From contig CACEDS010000005.1 of the NCBI GenBank assembly GCA_902558395.1, forward strand, positions 1 to 64,000: a stretch of DNA of 64,000 bases, written 5' to 3'. The notes below the pieces were generated by a model, which did no database searches, had not been told where the DNA came from, and saw nothing but the letters and a program-made list of their open reading frames with translations. Position 1 is the first letter of the stretch. Each line of letters starts with the position of its first letter. Origin of the DNA: an uncultured SAR86 cluster bacterium. Lineage in GTDB: Bacteria; Pseudomonadota; Gammaproteobacteria; Magnimaribacterales; D2472. Of this stretch, positions 18,906 through 28,360 are shown piece after piece. The position numbers were made by a program, and so were the translations under genes.

Positions 18906-20121
18906 AGTTTTATTATCTTTTATATTTATATTTTTAACGACTTTGCCAGTAAAAATTTATGCTTCTGAAGATTCTATAAGTCAATTCACATACGGCTATC
19001 TCAAAAGAGTTAATGACTTTCTATCAGATGGTGATTATGAAAATGCGGAAAAGGAGCTAAGCATCTTATCAAAAAGATATTTTCTTAATGAGCAAAGCTA
19101 CGAAAGATCTTTAATTAACCAACTATGGGGAAATTTGTATGCTACTCAAGCCAAATATGATCAAGCAATTATCGCCTATGAAGCATCATTAAAATTTAGA
19201 AAAATTCCTTTAATAACAAATCTGCAAGTTAGAACTAACTTAGCGCAATGTTATTTTCAAGTAAAAAATTTTAAAAAAGTAATAGATGTTCTACTTGAAT
19301 ATAAAAAAGAAGCTGAAAAAAGAGGACAAGAATTTTCGCCGAAGAATAGAGTTTTAATAGGTATTTCATATTATTACGAAGAAGATTTTCAATTGGCATA
19401 CGATTATATTTCTTCTGCAAATAATATGTCTTTAAAATATGAAGAAGACTGGTTGAGATATGAATTAGCTTTAGCAGTAAAGCTTAATAAAATTGAAGAA
19501 GCAATAGAAACAGGCCAGTTATTGATATACATCAATCCTGAAAAAAAAGAATACTGGACACAAGTAAGCGGTCTATATTACACCCAAAATAAAGACAATG
19601 AATCTTTAGCAGGGCTTGAATTGGCTTTTGATAATGAGTTATTAGTTGAAAGCAAAGAATATAAAGACCTTGCCAGATATTACTTATACAAAGGGTTGCC
19701 TCAAAAAGCAGTAAAAGTTCTAGATTATGGTTTTAAAAATGATTTTTTAGAAATTGATCATAAAAATTATGAACTTCTAGCTGACTCTTATTTTATAGCT
19801 AGAGATAGAGAAAACGGAATAAAAGCGCTTCAGAAGTCATTATCACTTAAAGAAGACTCAGATATAGCATTTAAGATTGCTAGATTTGGTTTCGAAGATG
19901 AAAATTGGGTACTAGCATTAAAATATTTTAATGAAGCTAAGAAGTTGGGGTGGAATAAATCACCTGGAAGGTTAGAGTTATTGATGGGCATAACACAATA
20001 TGAACTTGGTAATCTCAATGAATCTATTAATTTTTTTAACATAGCATTAGATCAAGATGATACAAAGTCAGCAGCAGAAGGCTGGATTTCCTTTGTGGAA
20101 GATATTATTAAGAATTCTTAA
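18898..20121 (+). CDS. TPR-repeat periplasmic protein of the TonB2 operon
   Basis: Last gene of the DUF3450-TtpC-ExbB-ExbD-TonB cluster, where a TPR protein is usual. A signal peptide (about 1-22, ending in VKIYAS) precedes several TPR units across about 25-390, for example AKYDQAIIAYEASL, NGIKALQKSLSLK and NLNESINFFNIALDQ. Probably a periplasmic scaffold. ATG at 18898, overlapping the tonB stop, is preferred over an in-frame TTG at 18889. Function in uptake is inferred from synteny. Confidence 0.85.
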   Translation: MFKVLLSFIFIFLTTLPVKIYASEDSISQFTYGYLKRVNDFLSDGDYENAEKELSILSKRYFLNEQSYERSLINQLWGNLYATQAKYDQAIIAYEASLKFRKIPLITNLQVRTNLAQCYFQVKNFKKVIDVLLEYKKEAEKRGQEFSPKNRVLIGISYYYEEDFQLAYDYISSANNMSLKYEEDWLRYELALAVKLNKIEEAIETGQLLIYINPEKKEYWTQVSGLYYTQNKDNESLAGLELAFDNELLVESKEYKDLARYYLYKGLPQKAVKVLDYGFKNDFLEIDHKNYELLADSYFIARDRENGIKALQKSLSLKEDSDIAFKIARFGFEDENWVLALKYFNEAKKLGWNKSPGRLELLMGITQYELGNLNESINFFNIALDQDDTKSAAEGWISFVEDIIKNS

Positions 20122-20158
20122 TTAATGAACTTACTGGTATCATAATTGTCCAACTAAA

Positions 20159-20836
20159 ATGATAATATCAACTCAAAATCTTAAAAGGTCTTTTCAGGTA
20201 GGGTCTGAAAAAGTTGAAGCGTTAAAAGGAATAAATTTATCAGTTGAAAAAAGTGAATTCCTATCAATCATGGGTCCGTCAGGTTCTGGCAAGACTACAT
20301 TAATGAACATTATAGGTTGCTTAGATACACCAACCGAAGGCACATATCATTTAAATAATAATTTAGTGAATGATTTAAGTGATGATGAATTAGCAAGAAT
20401 TAGAAATAAAGAAATTGGTTTTGTATTTCAGTCTTTTCATCTCCTTGCAAAGAATTCTGCCCTAAATAACGTTATGCTTCCATTAAAATATGCTGGTGTT
20501 AGAGAAGATAATGCGATCACGATGGCAAAAAACGTTCTTGATAAAGTAGGACTTACAAACAGAATAAATCATTCACCATCCGAATTATCTGGTGGACAAC
20601 AACAAAGAGTAGCTATAGCTAGAGCCCTTGTTAATAAACCAAGTATAATTTTTGCCGATGAACCTACTGGAAATTTGGATTCCCAAACTGGAGATGATGT
20701 AATGAATTTATTCAAAGAATTAAATGAACAAGGTCAAACAATTATATTAATTACCCATGAAGAAGATATTGCTAGGCAATCAAAGCGTATAATAAATATC
20801 AAAGATGGACTAATAGAATCAGATTATAAAATATAA
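20159..20836 (+). CDS. MacB/LolD-type ABC transporter ATPase
   Basis: 225-residue ATPase. Walker A is GPSGSGKTTL (about 39-48), then Q-loop FQSFHLL, signature LSGGQQQRVAIARAL, Walker B IIFADEPTGNLDS and the switch histidine in LITHEED. DEPTGNLDS is characteristic of the LolD/MacB (MacB-like mechanotransmission) class. It is followed by an adaptor and an FtsX-type permease, so ATPase and permease are separate genes rather than fused as in MacB. Start ATG 37 nt after the TPR gene. Confidence 0.92.
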   Translation: MIISTQNLKRSFQVGSEKVEALKGINLSVEKSEFLSIMGPSGSGKTTLMNIIGCLDTPTEGTYHLNNNLVNDLSDDELARIRNKEIGFVFQSFHLLAKNSALNNVMLPLKYAGVREDNAITMAKNVLDKVGLTNRINHSPSELSGGQQQRVAIARALVNKPSIIFADEPTGNLDSQTGDDVMNLFKELNEQGQTIILITHEEDIARQSKRIINIKDGLIESDYKI

Positions 20837-20842
20837 ATAATT

Positions 20843-22048
20843 ATGAAAATTAAATTAAAAAATACTTTTTACATTGCAGGTCTTGTAATTCTAATCTCCT
20901 CATGTGGTTCAGATGAAAAACCTCAACAAGAGACTACTTTTTATAAAAGGGAAAATGTTTCTACTAAACAACTTGAATTATCGATAGAAGCATCTGGAAT
21001 AATAGAGGCTATATCATCAGTGGAAATCAAGTCAAAGGCTTCTGGTGAAATTCTTTTTTTAGGCGCCGAAGTGGGAGACCTTGTTGAGAAAGGATCTATT
21101 CTGGGTCAAATTGATCAAAGAACTCCAAAAAATATTCTAGATCAAGCCATGTCTGATCTTCAGGCCTCGAAAGTTAGGTTGGATAATGCAAAGTCACAAT
21201 TTGATAGAGGAAAGGAATTACATGCTAATGCAAGTATTTCAGATAAAGATTTTGAAGATATACAAGAGGGCTTTGCACAGGCCAAGTCTACTCTCGTTAG
21301 GACGGAGGTATCTTATGAAAATGCTAAGATTGCATTAGATGACACTATAGTAAGATCACCTGTTCAAGGCACAATTATTTCAAGACCGGTTGAAGTTGGT
21401 CAGGTAATATCATCTCCAACTTCTGCAGTTGGTGGTGGCACCATTCTTATGACCATGGCTGATTTATCAAAAGTAAGAGTTAGGGCATTGGTTGATGAAA
21501 TTGATGTAGGTAAAGTTTCAATAGGTCAGGTTGTATCAATTAAAGTTGCGGCATACAGAGATAAAGAATTTTTTGGTGTTGTTTCTAAAATTGAACCACA
21601 GGCAAAAATAGAACAAAATGTTACTACATTCCCTGTATTAATAGACATAGATAATGATGAAAATCTACTTTTATTAGGTATGAATACAGATGTTGTTATC
21701 GAAGTTTTAAATAAAGAAGTTTCTCTAAGCACTCCTACAATGTCACTTCGAACAAGAAAAGATATTTATTCTGCTGCCGGTATTTTAAATATTTCAAAAA
21801 ACACTGTAGATTCTTTCTTGGTTGAAATTCAAGAGGGGGAGAATTTTAACAAATTTATTGTTATAAAGGATTCTAAAGATGGGCCTCAATTAACTTGGGT
21901 AAAAATAGGAGTATCTGATCTATCTAATGTAGAAATTTTGAGTGGGTTGAAAGAAGATGATTCAATCTTTATTTTACCCAGCAAAAGCTTATTTGATTAT
22001 CAAAAGCGCTTTAAAGAAAGAGTACAAGCATCATTTAGTTTTGGATAA
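20843..22048 (+). CDS. MacA-like periplasmic adaptor lipoprotein
   Basis: Membrane-fusion (HlyD/RND-adaptor family) protein of 401 residues. The N-terminus is a lipoprotein signal with lipobox LISSC (Cys21). A barrel-sandwich domain follows, with SIEASGIIEAISSVEIKSKA and VRSPVQGTIISRPVEVG halves flanking a coiled-coil hairpin (about 95-160), then a beta-barrel. The last codon overlaps the next gene by 1 bp, so the trio is one operon. It links the ATPase/permease to an outer-membrane channel that is not in the window. Confidence 0.88.
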   Translation: MKIKLKNTFYIAGLVILISSCGSDEKPQQETTFYKRENVSTKQLELSIEASGIIEAISSVEIKSKASGEILFLGAEVGDLVEKGSILGQIDQRTPKNILDQAMSDLQASKVRLDNAKSQFDRGKELHANASISDKDFEDIQEGFAQAKSTLVRTEVSYENAKIALDDTIVRSPVQGTIISRPVEVGQVISSPTSAVGGGTILMTMADLSKVRVRALVDEIDVGKVSIGQVVSIKVAAYRDKEFFGVVSKIEPQAKIEQNVTTFPVLIDIDNDENLLLLGMNTDVVIEVLNKEVSLSTPTMSLRTRKDIYSAAGILNISKNTVDSFLVEIQEGENFNKFIVIKDSKDGPQLTWVKIGVSDLSNVEILSGLKEDDSIFILPSKSLFDYQKRFKERVQASFSFG

Positions 22049-23256
22049 TGCTATTTAAAGAATCAATAATCTCTGCTTTATCTTCAATTAGATCTAATAT
22101 TGTTAGATCTTTTTTAACCACCCTTGCTATTATTATTGGCACTGCAGCTGTTATTGCCGTAATTGGCTTGGGGTCTAGTGCCAATAAAGCTTTAGATGAA
22201 CAAATTGATGATTTTGGTCCAAGAACGCTTGTTGTTAGTCCGGGTCAAAATAGGAGAGGCGCTGTTACAAAGGGCTTTATTCCTTTAGACATTAAAGATG
22301 CATATGCCTTAGAAAAAAATGAAGAGCATAACTGGATGATATCCCCATATATTTCTAGAAATAGGCAAGTAAAATTCAATAACGCTAATATAAATCAAAG
22401 GATAAGAGGCAACTTACCTATTCACTTTAAGGTAAGGGGATATGACGTTGAATATGGAAGAATTTTTAATGATGATGAAAATTTTGGAAGAAAAAGAGTT
22501 GTAGTTTTGGGGGCTGCTGTTCCAAAAGAATTAAAGACAAGCCCTCAAAATATTTTAGATAAAGAAGTTCTTATCGCTGGAACAGGATATAAGGTAATAG
22601 GCATTCTTGAAGAAGAAGGTAATACAGGATGGCAAAGTCCAGATGAAGAACTCTACGTTCCTCTATTAACTGGCGCTCAAAGATTATTTGGTACTAAGAA
22701 TGTAGATTCTATAAACATTGGTGTTGAGAAAGATGCAAATGTTGATGAAATTATGATGTCCATAGAAAGAATCCTAAGAGCTCAACACGATATTGGACCA
22801 GGTGCTGATAATGATTTCAATATCAATGATTATAGTCAATTTAGTGATTTAAGAAGACAGGCAACTGGTATATTCACAGCATTAATTGCTGGTATTGCTG
22901 GTATAAGTCTTGTTGTTGGTGGCATTGGCGTTATGAACATTATGCTTGTTTCAGTTACAGAAAGAACAAGAGAAATTGGTCTCAGAAAAGCCTTGGGCGC
23001 AACCCACAAAGCAATAATGTCTCAGTTTATTGTTGAAGCAATACTTTTATGTGTAATTGGAGGCTGTATAGGAGTATTTTTAGGAACTAGTGTTCTTTAT
23101 TTGCTTGCTTCGTTTCAAGATTGGCCTTTTGCAATGCCTTTTAGTGCAATAGTTGGTTCAATTACTTTCTCTGCTATGGTTGGTTTATTTTTTGGAATTT
23201 GGCCTGCAAGAAAAGCAGCAAAGTTAGATCCAGCAATTTCCTTAAGATATGAATAA
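22048..23256 (+). CDS. MacB-like ABC permease (FtsX family)
   Basis: 402 residues. The N-terminal helix (about 17-42, LTTLAIIIGTAAVIAVIGLG) is followed by a large periplasmic MacB_PCD domain (about 45-240) and a C-terminal FtsX domain with three helices (about 275-395). It contains the hallmark GGIGVMNIMLVSVTERTREI followed by GLRKALGA. Together with the ATPase and adaptor it forms a tripartite pump of the MacAB type. Exported substrate (peptide, siderophore, lipid or macrolide) is not evident. Confidence 0.92.
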   Translation: MLFKESIISALSSIRSNIVRSFLTTLAIIIGTAAVIAVIGLGSSANKALDEQIDDFGPRTLVVSPGQNRRGAVTKGFIPLDIKDAYALEKNEEHNWMISPYISRNRQVKFNNANINQRIRGNLPIHFKVRGYDVEYGRIFNDDENFGRKRVVVLGAAVPKELKTSPQNILDKEVLIAGTGYKVIGILEEEGNTGWQSPDEELYVPLLTGAQRLFGTKNVDSINIGVEKDANVDEIMMSIERILRAQHDIGPGADNDFNINDYSQFSDLRRQATGIFTALIAGIAGISLVVGGIGVMNIMLVSVTERTREIGLRKALGATHKAIMSQFIVEAILLCVIGGCIGVFLGTSVLYLLASFQDWPFAMPFSAIVGSITFSAMVGLFFGIWPARKAAKLDPAISLRYE

Positions 23257-23271
23257 TTTTTTAATTAAAAT

Positions 23272-23787
23272 TTAACTATAAAACTCTTCTAACACATACT
23301 CAAAAATTGATTTTTGGTTTATAAAATCAATATCATCAACATACCTATCTAAAAATTCTTTGAGCATTGCTTGATTGTTTGGTTTTACAAGAAATTCATC
23401 AGGAAAAATTGAGTCCATGCAACCAACATTTGTGGATAACACTGGCGTGTTAAGTGCAAGAGCCTCTAAGGCGGTTTGAGTGCCACTATCATCAATTGAA
23501 GAGAGAATAAAAACTTTTGCTTTTGCTAATTCTTGAAGGATATTTTCACGCGGCATAAGATTTTTTAAATTAATTTTATTATCTAAATTTAGGCTTTTAA
23601 TAAGTTCTTTTAGAGTTTTGTATTCAGGACCATCACCAATAATTATTAGCTCTCTTTTAATATCCACCCAAGATCTTATTAAGAGATCAAATCCTTGAAT
23701 TTTTTCAAATTTACCTACCGTCAGTGCATGATTCTCTTTTGTTGTTCTTGATATAATTTCATCCGGATCAAAATCAATTATTTTCAT
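23272..23787 (-). CDS. half-size GT4-like glycosyltransferase (C-terminal domain only)
   Basis: 171 residues that match only the C-terminal nucleotide-sugar-binding half of GT-B family-4 glycosyltransferases: TVGKFEKIQGFDLLIRSW, IIGDGPEYKTLKELI, and SGTQTALEALALNTPVLSTNVG, which carries the family glutamate region. The usual N-terminal acceptor domain is missing. The ATG overlaps the stop of the preceding ELM1-like gene (ATGA), an intact coupling junction that argues against a random truncation. It may work as a complex with its neighbour, or be a decayed remnant. Confidence 0.65.
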   Translation of the reverse strand: MKIIDFDPDEIISRTTKENHALTVGKFEKIQGFDLLIRSWVDIKRELIIIGDGPEYKTLKELIKSLNLDNKINLKNLMPRENILQELAKAKVFILSSIDDSGTQTALEALALNTPVLSTNVGCMDSIFPDEFLVKPNNQAMLKEFLDRYVDDIDFINQKSIFEYVLEEFYS

Positions 23788-24761
23788 TGTGATATTCTTT
23801 TTAACAATTCAAAGGACACTTTTTCAACTTCAGCAAAAATTTCACTGTGTTTATTTTTATTAACCATTTTCATTTTGTGTAATCCGTCAACCATTTTTGA
23901 ATATTCCACATAACCAACTTGTTTATTTTCAAGAAGATTATGCATAAGGTTTATAATTTTATTTTTCTTAAAAAATTTCATATTAAATAAATATGTATCA
24001 CCTTTTGTAGAAAGACATTCAAAAACCATATTTACACTATCTTGAGTCACGACCTTGATAGCTGAATTTTTAATTGCTTCATCAATATCATTTTTTGCTA
24101 TTTCTAAATTAGAAAATTTATTTTTTAAGATCTTTATTTTTTGTATTAATTCTTTAGGAGTTCTTCTTGATGTGTAGAGAGCCCAATGCATATTTGAATG
24201 AAGCGATAAGATGTATTCTATTTGATTTAATATTTTTTTCTGATCAAAAATATAATGCTTGTTTTCACCGCCTATACCAATGAAACCTAATTCTTTATCT
24301 GGCTGCCGATCGCTAACCTGGGCAAGAGACCCGTTATAAAAAATAACATTTCTTCTATTTGGTAATTTATGATTATCATGATTGGGAGCACAAATAATAT
24401 CAAACTCACGTTGAAAAAAGCCTGGGACTAGAACACTTATAGCCTTAATATTTTTAGAATAATCTCTTTTTAATGCTTTTTTAATTAAAACCATTCTAGT
24501 ATAAACATTTGACCCAGCACCGATAACAATATCTATATCTTGTTTTTTATATTTTAGTAATGCTAAATGAGGCCAATTTTCTTTTCCTGCCATAAAATAA
24601 TTTGTTGCATGATCAAATACATCTAGATATCTTTGAGAAGGGCTTATGAAGTAATCTTCTACAAAAATTTTGATTTCTATATTTTTTGAAATTTCATCAA
24701 GCAGAACTTTAACTTGCTTTTCATGACCTTTTTTACCATCTTTAATCCATAATATATTCAT
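23784..24761 (-). CDS. ELM1/DUF1022-family GT-B-like protein
   Basis: 325 residues that match the mitochondrial-fission ELM1 family found widely in proteobacteria: WIKDGKKGHEKQV at the N-terminus, IVIGAGSNVYTRMVLIKKAL near 78-97, FDIICAPNHDNH near 123, and a C-terminal TSRRTP and VTQDSVNMVFECLSTKG region. The fold resembles GT-B glycosyltransferases, and bacterial members sit in LPS/lipid A loci. Function is uncertain. It is coupled to the downstream half-size GT4 gene. It is divergent from a small unknown gene, with about 54 bp between them. Confidence 0.75.
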   Translation of the reverse strand: MNILWIKDGKKGHEKQVKVLLDEISKNIEIKIFVEDYFISPSQRYLDVFDHATNYFMAGKENWPHLALLKYKKQDIDIVIGAGSNVYTRMVLIKKALKRDYSKNIKAISVLVPGFFQREFDIICAPNHDNHKLPNRRNVIFYNGSLAQVSDRQPDKELGFIGIGGENKHYIFDQKKILNQIEYILSLHSNMHWALYTSRRTPKELIQKIKILKNKFSNLEIAKNDIDEAIKNSAIKVVTQDSVNMVFECLSTKGDTYLFNMKFFKKNKIINLMHNLLENKQVGYVEYSKMVDGLHKMKMVNKNKHSEIFAEVEKVSFELLKRISQ

Positions 24762-24815
24762 AGAATAAGTATAAATCTATTTTTAGCCGATATCTCTTGA
24801 TAATATTTTTTTAAG

Positions 24816-24998
24816 ATGAAAGAAAACCTTCGACAAATAGCCATTTCATTAATTACACAGTATGGAGATGAAGCCCAAACTATTGCAATGTTACGTGCTG
24901 CTGAATATGCTGCAATACTAAATTCTGTTGAATGGGCAAAGTGGGAAGAAATTTCATTGCTAATTGAAACAATCAATCAACAACCGCACGATGGGTGA
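24816..24998 (+). CDS. small uncharacterised protein (60 aa)
   Basis: Not recognised with certainty. 60 residues, mostly helical by composition, alanine-rich with the core AMLRAAEYAAILNSVEWAKW followed by EEISLLIETI. The pattern (acidic start, alanine-rich helix, WxxI amphipathic helix) resembles short conserved proteins seen in other marine proteobacteria. No signal peptide or membrane segment. A TAATAT hexamer lies 9 nt upstream of the ATG; no clear ribosome site. The opposite strand is also open here, but its sequence looks like a shadow. Confidence 0.5.
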   Translation: MKENLRQIAISLITQYGDEAQTIAMLRAAEYAAILNSVEWAKWEEISLLIETINQQPHDG

Positions 24999-25046
24999 TT
25001 TAAATAGTTAATATCTAATTTTTTTAAAATAAGTTAATCTTAAAAT

Positions 25047-25514
25047 ATGAAAAATATTTTTAATAAAAAAACTCTATTAGATAATTTTTTATCTGCATTT
25101 GGTGCATTTTTATGTATTAGCTTGCTTTCATATCTTCATTTTTCTGATTATGGAGAAATATGGTTAATACCTCCTTTTGGGGCTAGCATGGTTTTAGTAA
25201 TGGCAGTTCATGATAGTCCGCTTGCAGAACCAAAGAATATTTTCTTAGGCCATACACTATCAGCCTTAAGCGGAGTGGTAATATTTACATTAATGGGATC
25301 TTCATTTATTTCTCTTGGAATTGCTGTGGGTCTAGCAGTTTTTGTTATGGCAACTTTCGATTCAATTCATCCTCCAGCTGGAGCAAATCCAATTATTGCA
25401 ATACTCGGCGGTAAGGGATTGTCCTTTGTGTTAATGCCAGTTGCTTTGGGGGCTGTTGTTATAATCTTATTTGCACTCTTTTATAACAAATTGTTAGGTC
25501 GCGATTACCCTTAA
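25047..25514 (+). CDS. HPP-family integral membrane protein
   Basis: 155 residues with four predicted membrane segments and the namesake motif SIHPPAGANPI near 108-118, plus LIPPFGASMVLV near 40. HPP proteins are four-helix membrane proteins; a plant member moves nitrite, but bacterial roles are largely unknown. Length fits the family. It is followed by a bolA-like gene after a 52-bp gap. The function here is open. Confidence 0.85.
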   Translation: MKNIFNKKTLLDNFLSAFGAFLCISLLSYLHFSDYGEIWLIPPFGASMVLVMAVHDSPLAEPKNIFLGHTLSALSGVVIFTLMGSSFISLGIAVGLAVFVMATFDSIHPPAGANPIIAILGGKGLSFVLMPVALGAVVIILFALFYNKLLGRDYP

Positions 25515-25566
25515 TTTTTCTTTTAAAATAAGTTTCCATAATATATTCATTTATAATGAATTTATT

Positions 25567-25878
25567 ATGAATAAGGGATCTACTGAAAATAGAATAATTA
25601 ATACCCTTAATAAATGCATGAATCTAACTTCATTAAAGATACTCAATGAAAGTTTTATGCACAATGTTCCAGTGAATGCTGAAAGTCATTTTAAAATTAT
25701 CATAGTTAGTAACGATTTTAATGATTTATCTCACATACAAAGACATAAACTTGTCTATAAACACTTAGGTACTATTATGGATGATATACATGCTCTTTCT
25801 ATACATTCTTTCAACGAAGAAGAATTTAGATTGAATCCACCTATCATGGACTCACCTGAATGCGCTCATAAAAAATGA
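25567..25878 (+). CDS. BolA-family protein
   Basis: 103 residues with the BolA fold: an N-terminal helix, LNESFMHN, AESHFKIIIVSNDF near 38-51 (the ESHFKv core), then the RHKLVYKHLG helix near 59-68. BolA proteins pair with monothiol glutaredoxins in Fe-S cluster handling; a CGFS glutaredoxin is encoded in this window at 58717. The C-terminal tail (CAHKK) is unusual but short. It is followed by an RND gene with a 1-nt gap. Confidence 0.85.
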   Translation: MNKGSTENRIINTLNKCMNLTSLKILNESFMHNVPVNAESHFKIIIVSNDFNDLSHIQRHKLVYKHLGTIMDDIHALSIHSFNEEEFRLNPPIMDSPECAHKK

Positions 25879-25879
25879 T

Positions 25880-28351
25880 ATGAAAAATTTAATATCTAAA
25901 TATTCAATTTTCGTTATTAAAAATCCTTTAATAATATTATCTGCTGTTGTGTTGGTAATTTTGATTGCATCTCAAGGCATTTCAAATTTTAAGTTAGATG
26001 CATCTTCGGATGCGCTGGTTTTAGAGGGCGATGAATCATTAAAAACATACAGAGAAAACGAGAAGGAGTTTGGAGATTCCAGTTTTTTAATAGTTACTTT
26101 TAAGCCTGAATCCGAACTTTTTTCATACCAATCATTAAATCAGCTTTCTCAAATTGAAGAATCGTTATCAAAGTTAGATGGCGTTGATTCGGTTTTGTCT
26201 TTACTAGATGCCCCAATCTTTTTTCAACCAAAAGTAGGGCTTACTGAGGTTGCTGATAATTTAAAAGACTTAACAACTGAAGGTATTGATCTAAGTAAGG
26301 CGAAACAAGAAATTATTAATAATCCTATTTATCGGGATTTAATTATTAGCAAAGATGGCTCAACTACTGCAATGCAAATTGTTTTAAGAGGTAATGATGA
26401 GTATGACTTATTGATATCAAATCGTTATCGAATTTTAGAAACACTTAAATCTAAAGAACCAATAACTAATGAAAGTAAAACAATACTACAAAATGATCTA
26501 GATAGTATTAACAAAAGAATTAGTCAGCTTAATAATAACGAATCTAATTTTAATTCTTTTTTAGTTTCTGAAATAAGAAGCATTCTTGATGGACATAGAA
26601 ACAATGCGACTTTGTATCTTGGCGGCCCAGCAATGATTACTTCAGATATGATGGAATATATTAGGTCTGATCTTGTAGTTTTTGGTATTGCAGTTGCTTC
26701 AGTTTTTGCAGTTATGTTATTTCTTTTCTTTGGAAATATTTGGTTTGTAATACTCCCAATATCTAATGCTTTTTTAACAACCTTTGTCACTGCCGGCTTT
26801 CTTGGTTATATGGATTGGAAAATAAGCGTTGTTTCTTCAAATTTTATTGCCTTATTATTAATTTTGACAATTTCTTTGACAGTCCATGTCTTAGTAAAAA
26901 TTAATGAATTACAAAAAGGCTCTTCAGATAATAATGAATCATTAATAGATGCTGTAGATCAAATGTTTTTGCCTTGCTTTTTTGCAGCTATTACAACCGC
27001 TGTAGCATTTTTATCATTACTTTTAGGAGACCTAAAGCCAGTTATTGAATTTGGAAAAATGATGGCATTTGGAATATCTATAGCTTTTATTTTTACTTTT
27101 TCATTCTTGCCTAGTTCATTAAGCTTAATTAAAAATAACAAAAGCAAAGATTACTTATCGCTTCATAAAATTACTAATAAAATCTTAGCTACCTCTAAGA
27201 AATACTCTACCTATATTTATTTAACTTTTAGTGTTGTTTTTTGTGTACTGATATTTGGAACAACAAAGCTGGTAGTTGAGAATAGATTTGTTGATTACTT
27301 TGACGAGGAAACTGAAATATATCAAGGAATGTTAGAGATTGATCAAAACTTAGGTGGCACAGCAACATTAGATATCATAATAAAAGAGCCATCATTTATA
27401 GCTTTAGATGATTTAATTGAAGATGAGTTTTTTGATGATAGTCTTTTTGATGATGAAAGTAGCAGCGCATCTGGTTATTGGTGGAATGTTTATTCATTAG
27501 CTGAGCTTGAAGAAATTCATGATTATTTAGATTCTCTTCCTGAAATTGGTAAAGTCCTTAGCGTAGCTAGCGGTATTAAACTTGCAAGACTAATTAATGA
27601 TGGAGAAGATTTAAATGATCTAGAATTAGCTCTTTTAAGATCTGTATTACCCGAAGACATTAGAGAGACACTTCTTTACTCATATATAAATAAAGATGAT
27701 TCAATTGTAAGAATCTCGACAAGAGTCAATGAATCAGCTGAAAATCTTAATAGAAATCAGTTACTTGAAAAAATTAATAATGATTTGATAACAAAGTTTA
27801 ATTTATCAGAAGATAGGTTTGAGATTACTGGATTAGCAGTTCTTTATAACAATATGCTGCAATCTTTGTTTCAATCACAAATAGGTTCTTTGCTTTTAGT
27901 ATTTAGTGTCATTGCTTTAATGCTCTTGTTAATCTTTAAGTCATTTAAAATAATGATTATTGGATTAATACCAAATATTTTTGTTGCTTCTTCTGTTGTG
28001 GGCACCCTAGGATTGTTAAAAATTCCATTAGACATTATGACTATAACTGTTGCAGCAATAAGTGTTGGAATGGCTGTAGATAATACTATTCACTATATTT
28101 ACAGATATAAAAAAGAAATTAAAATTACTAATTCAATTGAGATGGCTTTACAAAATGCTCATACAACTACAGGAAGAGCTATTTTTTATACCGCAGCTAC
28201 AATTGCAACTGGCTTTTCGATATTGTCATTGTCTAACTTTTTTCCAACTCAACTTTTTGGAATATTTACTGCGCTGGCTATGTTAATAGCCTTTATTTCC
28301 TCATTGTCTCTTCTTCCAAATTTGTTGGTTAAATTTAAAGTTTTCCAATAA
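25880..28351 (+). CDS. RND-superfamily (MMPL-type) exporter
   Basis: 823 residues with two repeated halves, each having one helix, a periplasmic loop and five clustered helices (about 12-30, 255-420 and 430-450, 655-820). The second half carries ISVGMAVDNTIHYIYRY, the conserved TM4 region of MMPL/RND proteins, and the first half has LTISLTVHVLVKINELQ in the same place. An acidic insertion (DDSLFDDESSS) occurs in the second periplasmic loop. No adaptor or channel is next to it, as is usual for hopanoid/lipid-type MMPL exporters. Cargo unknown. Confidence 0.88.
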   Translation: MKNLISKYSIFVIKNPLIILSAVVLVILIASQGISNFKLDASSDALVLEGDESLKTYRENEKEFGDSSFLIVTFKPESELFSYQSLNQLSQIEESLSKLDGVDSVLSLLDAPIFFQPKVGLTEVADNLKDLTTEGIDLSKAKQEIINNPIYRDLIISKDGSTTAMQIVLRGNDEYDLLISNRYRILETLKSKEPITNESKTILQNDLDSINKRISQLNNNESNFNSFLVSEIRSILDGHRNNATLYLGGPAMITSDMMEYIRSDLVVFGIAVASVFAVMLFLFFGNIWFVILPISNAFLTTFVTAGFLGYMDWKISVVSSNFIALLLILTISLTVHVLVKINELQKGSSDNNESLIDAVDQMFLPCFFAAITTAVAFLSLLLGDLKPVIEFGKMMAFGISIAFIFTFSFLPSSLSLIKNNKSKDYLSLHKITNKILATSKKYSTYIYLTFSVVFCVLIFGTTKLVVENRFVDYFDEETEIYQGMLEIDQNLGGTATLDIIIKEPSFIALDDLIEDEFFDDSLFDDESSSASGYWWNVYSLAELEEIHDYLDSLPEIGKVLSVASGIKLARLINDGEDLNDLELALLRSVLPEDIRETLLYSYINKDDSIVRISTRVNESAENLNRNQLLEKINNDLITKFNLSEDRFEITGLAVLYNNMLQSLFQSQIGSLLLVFSVIALMLLLIFKSFKIMIIGLIPNIFVASSVVGTLGLLKIPLDIMTITVAAISVGMAVDNTIHYIYRYKKEIKITNSIEMALQNAHTTTGRAIFYTAATIATGFSILSLSNFFPTQLFGIFTALAMLIAFISSLSLLPNLLVKFKVFQ

Positions 28352-28360
28352 TATATTCTA

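Noticed and set aside
24758..24976. Open frame opposite the small gene at 24816
   Set aside because: No ribosome site, low-quality composition, overlaps almost completely with the more plausible plus-strand gene; treated as a shadow.
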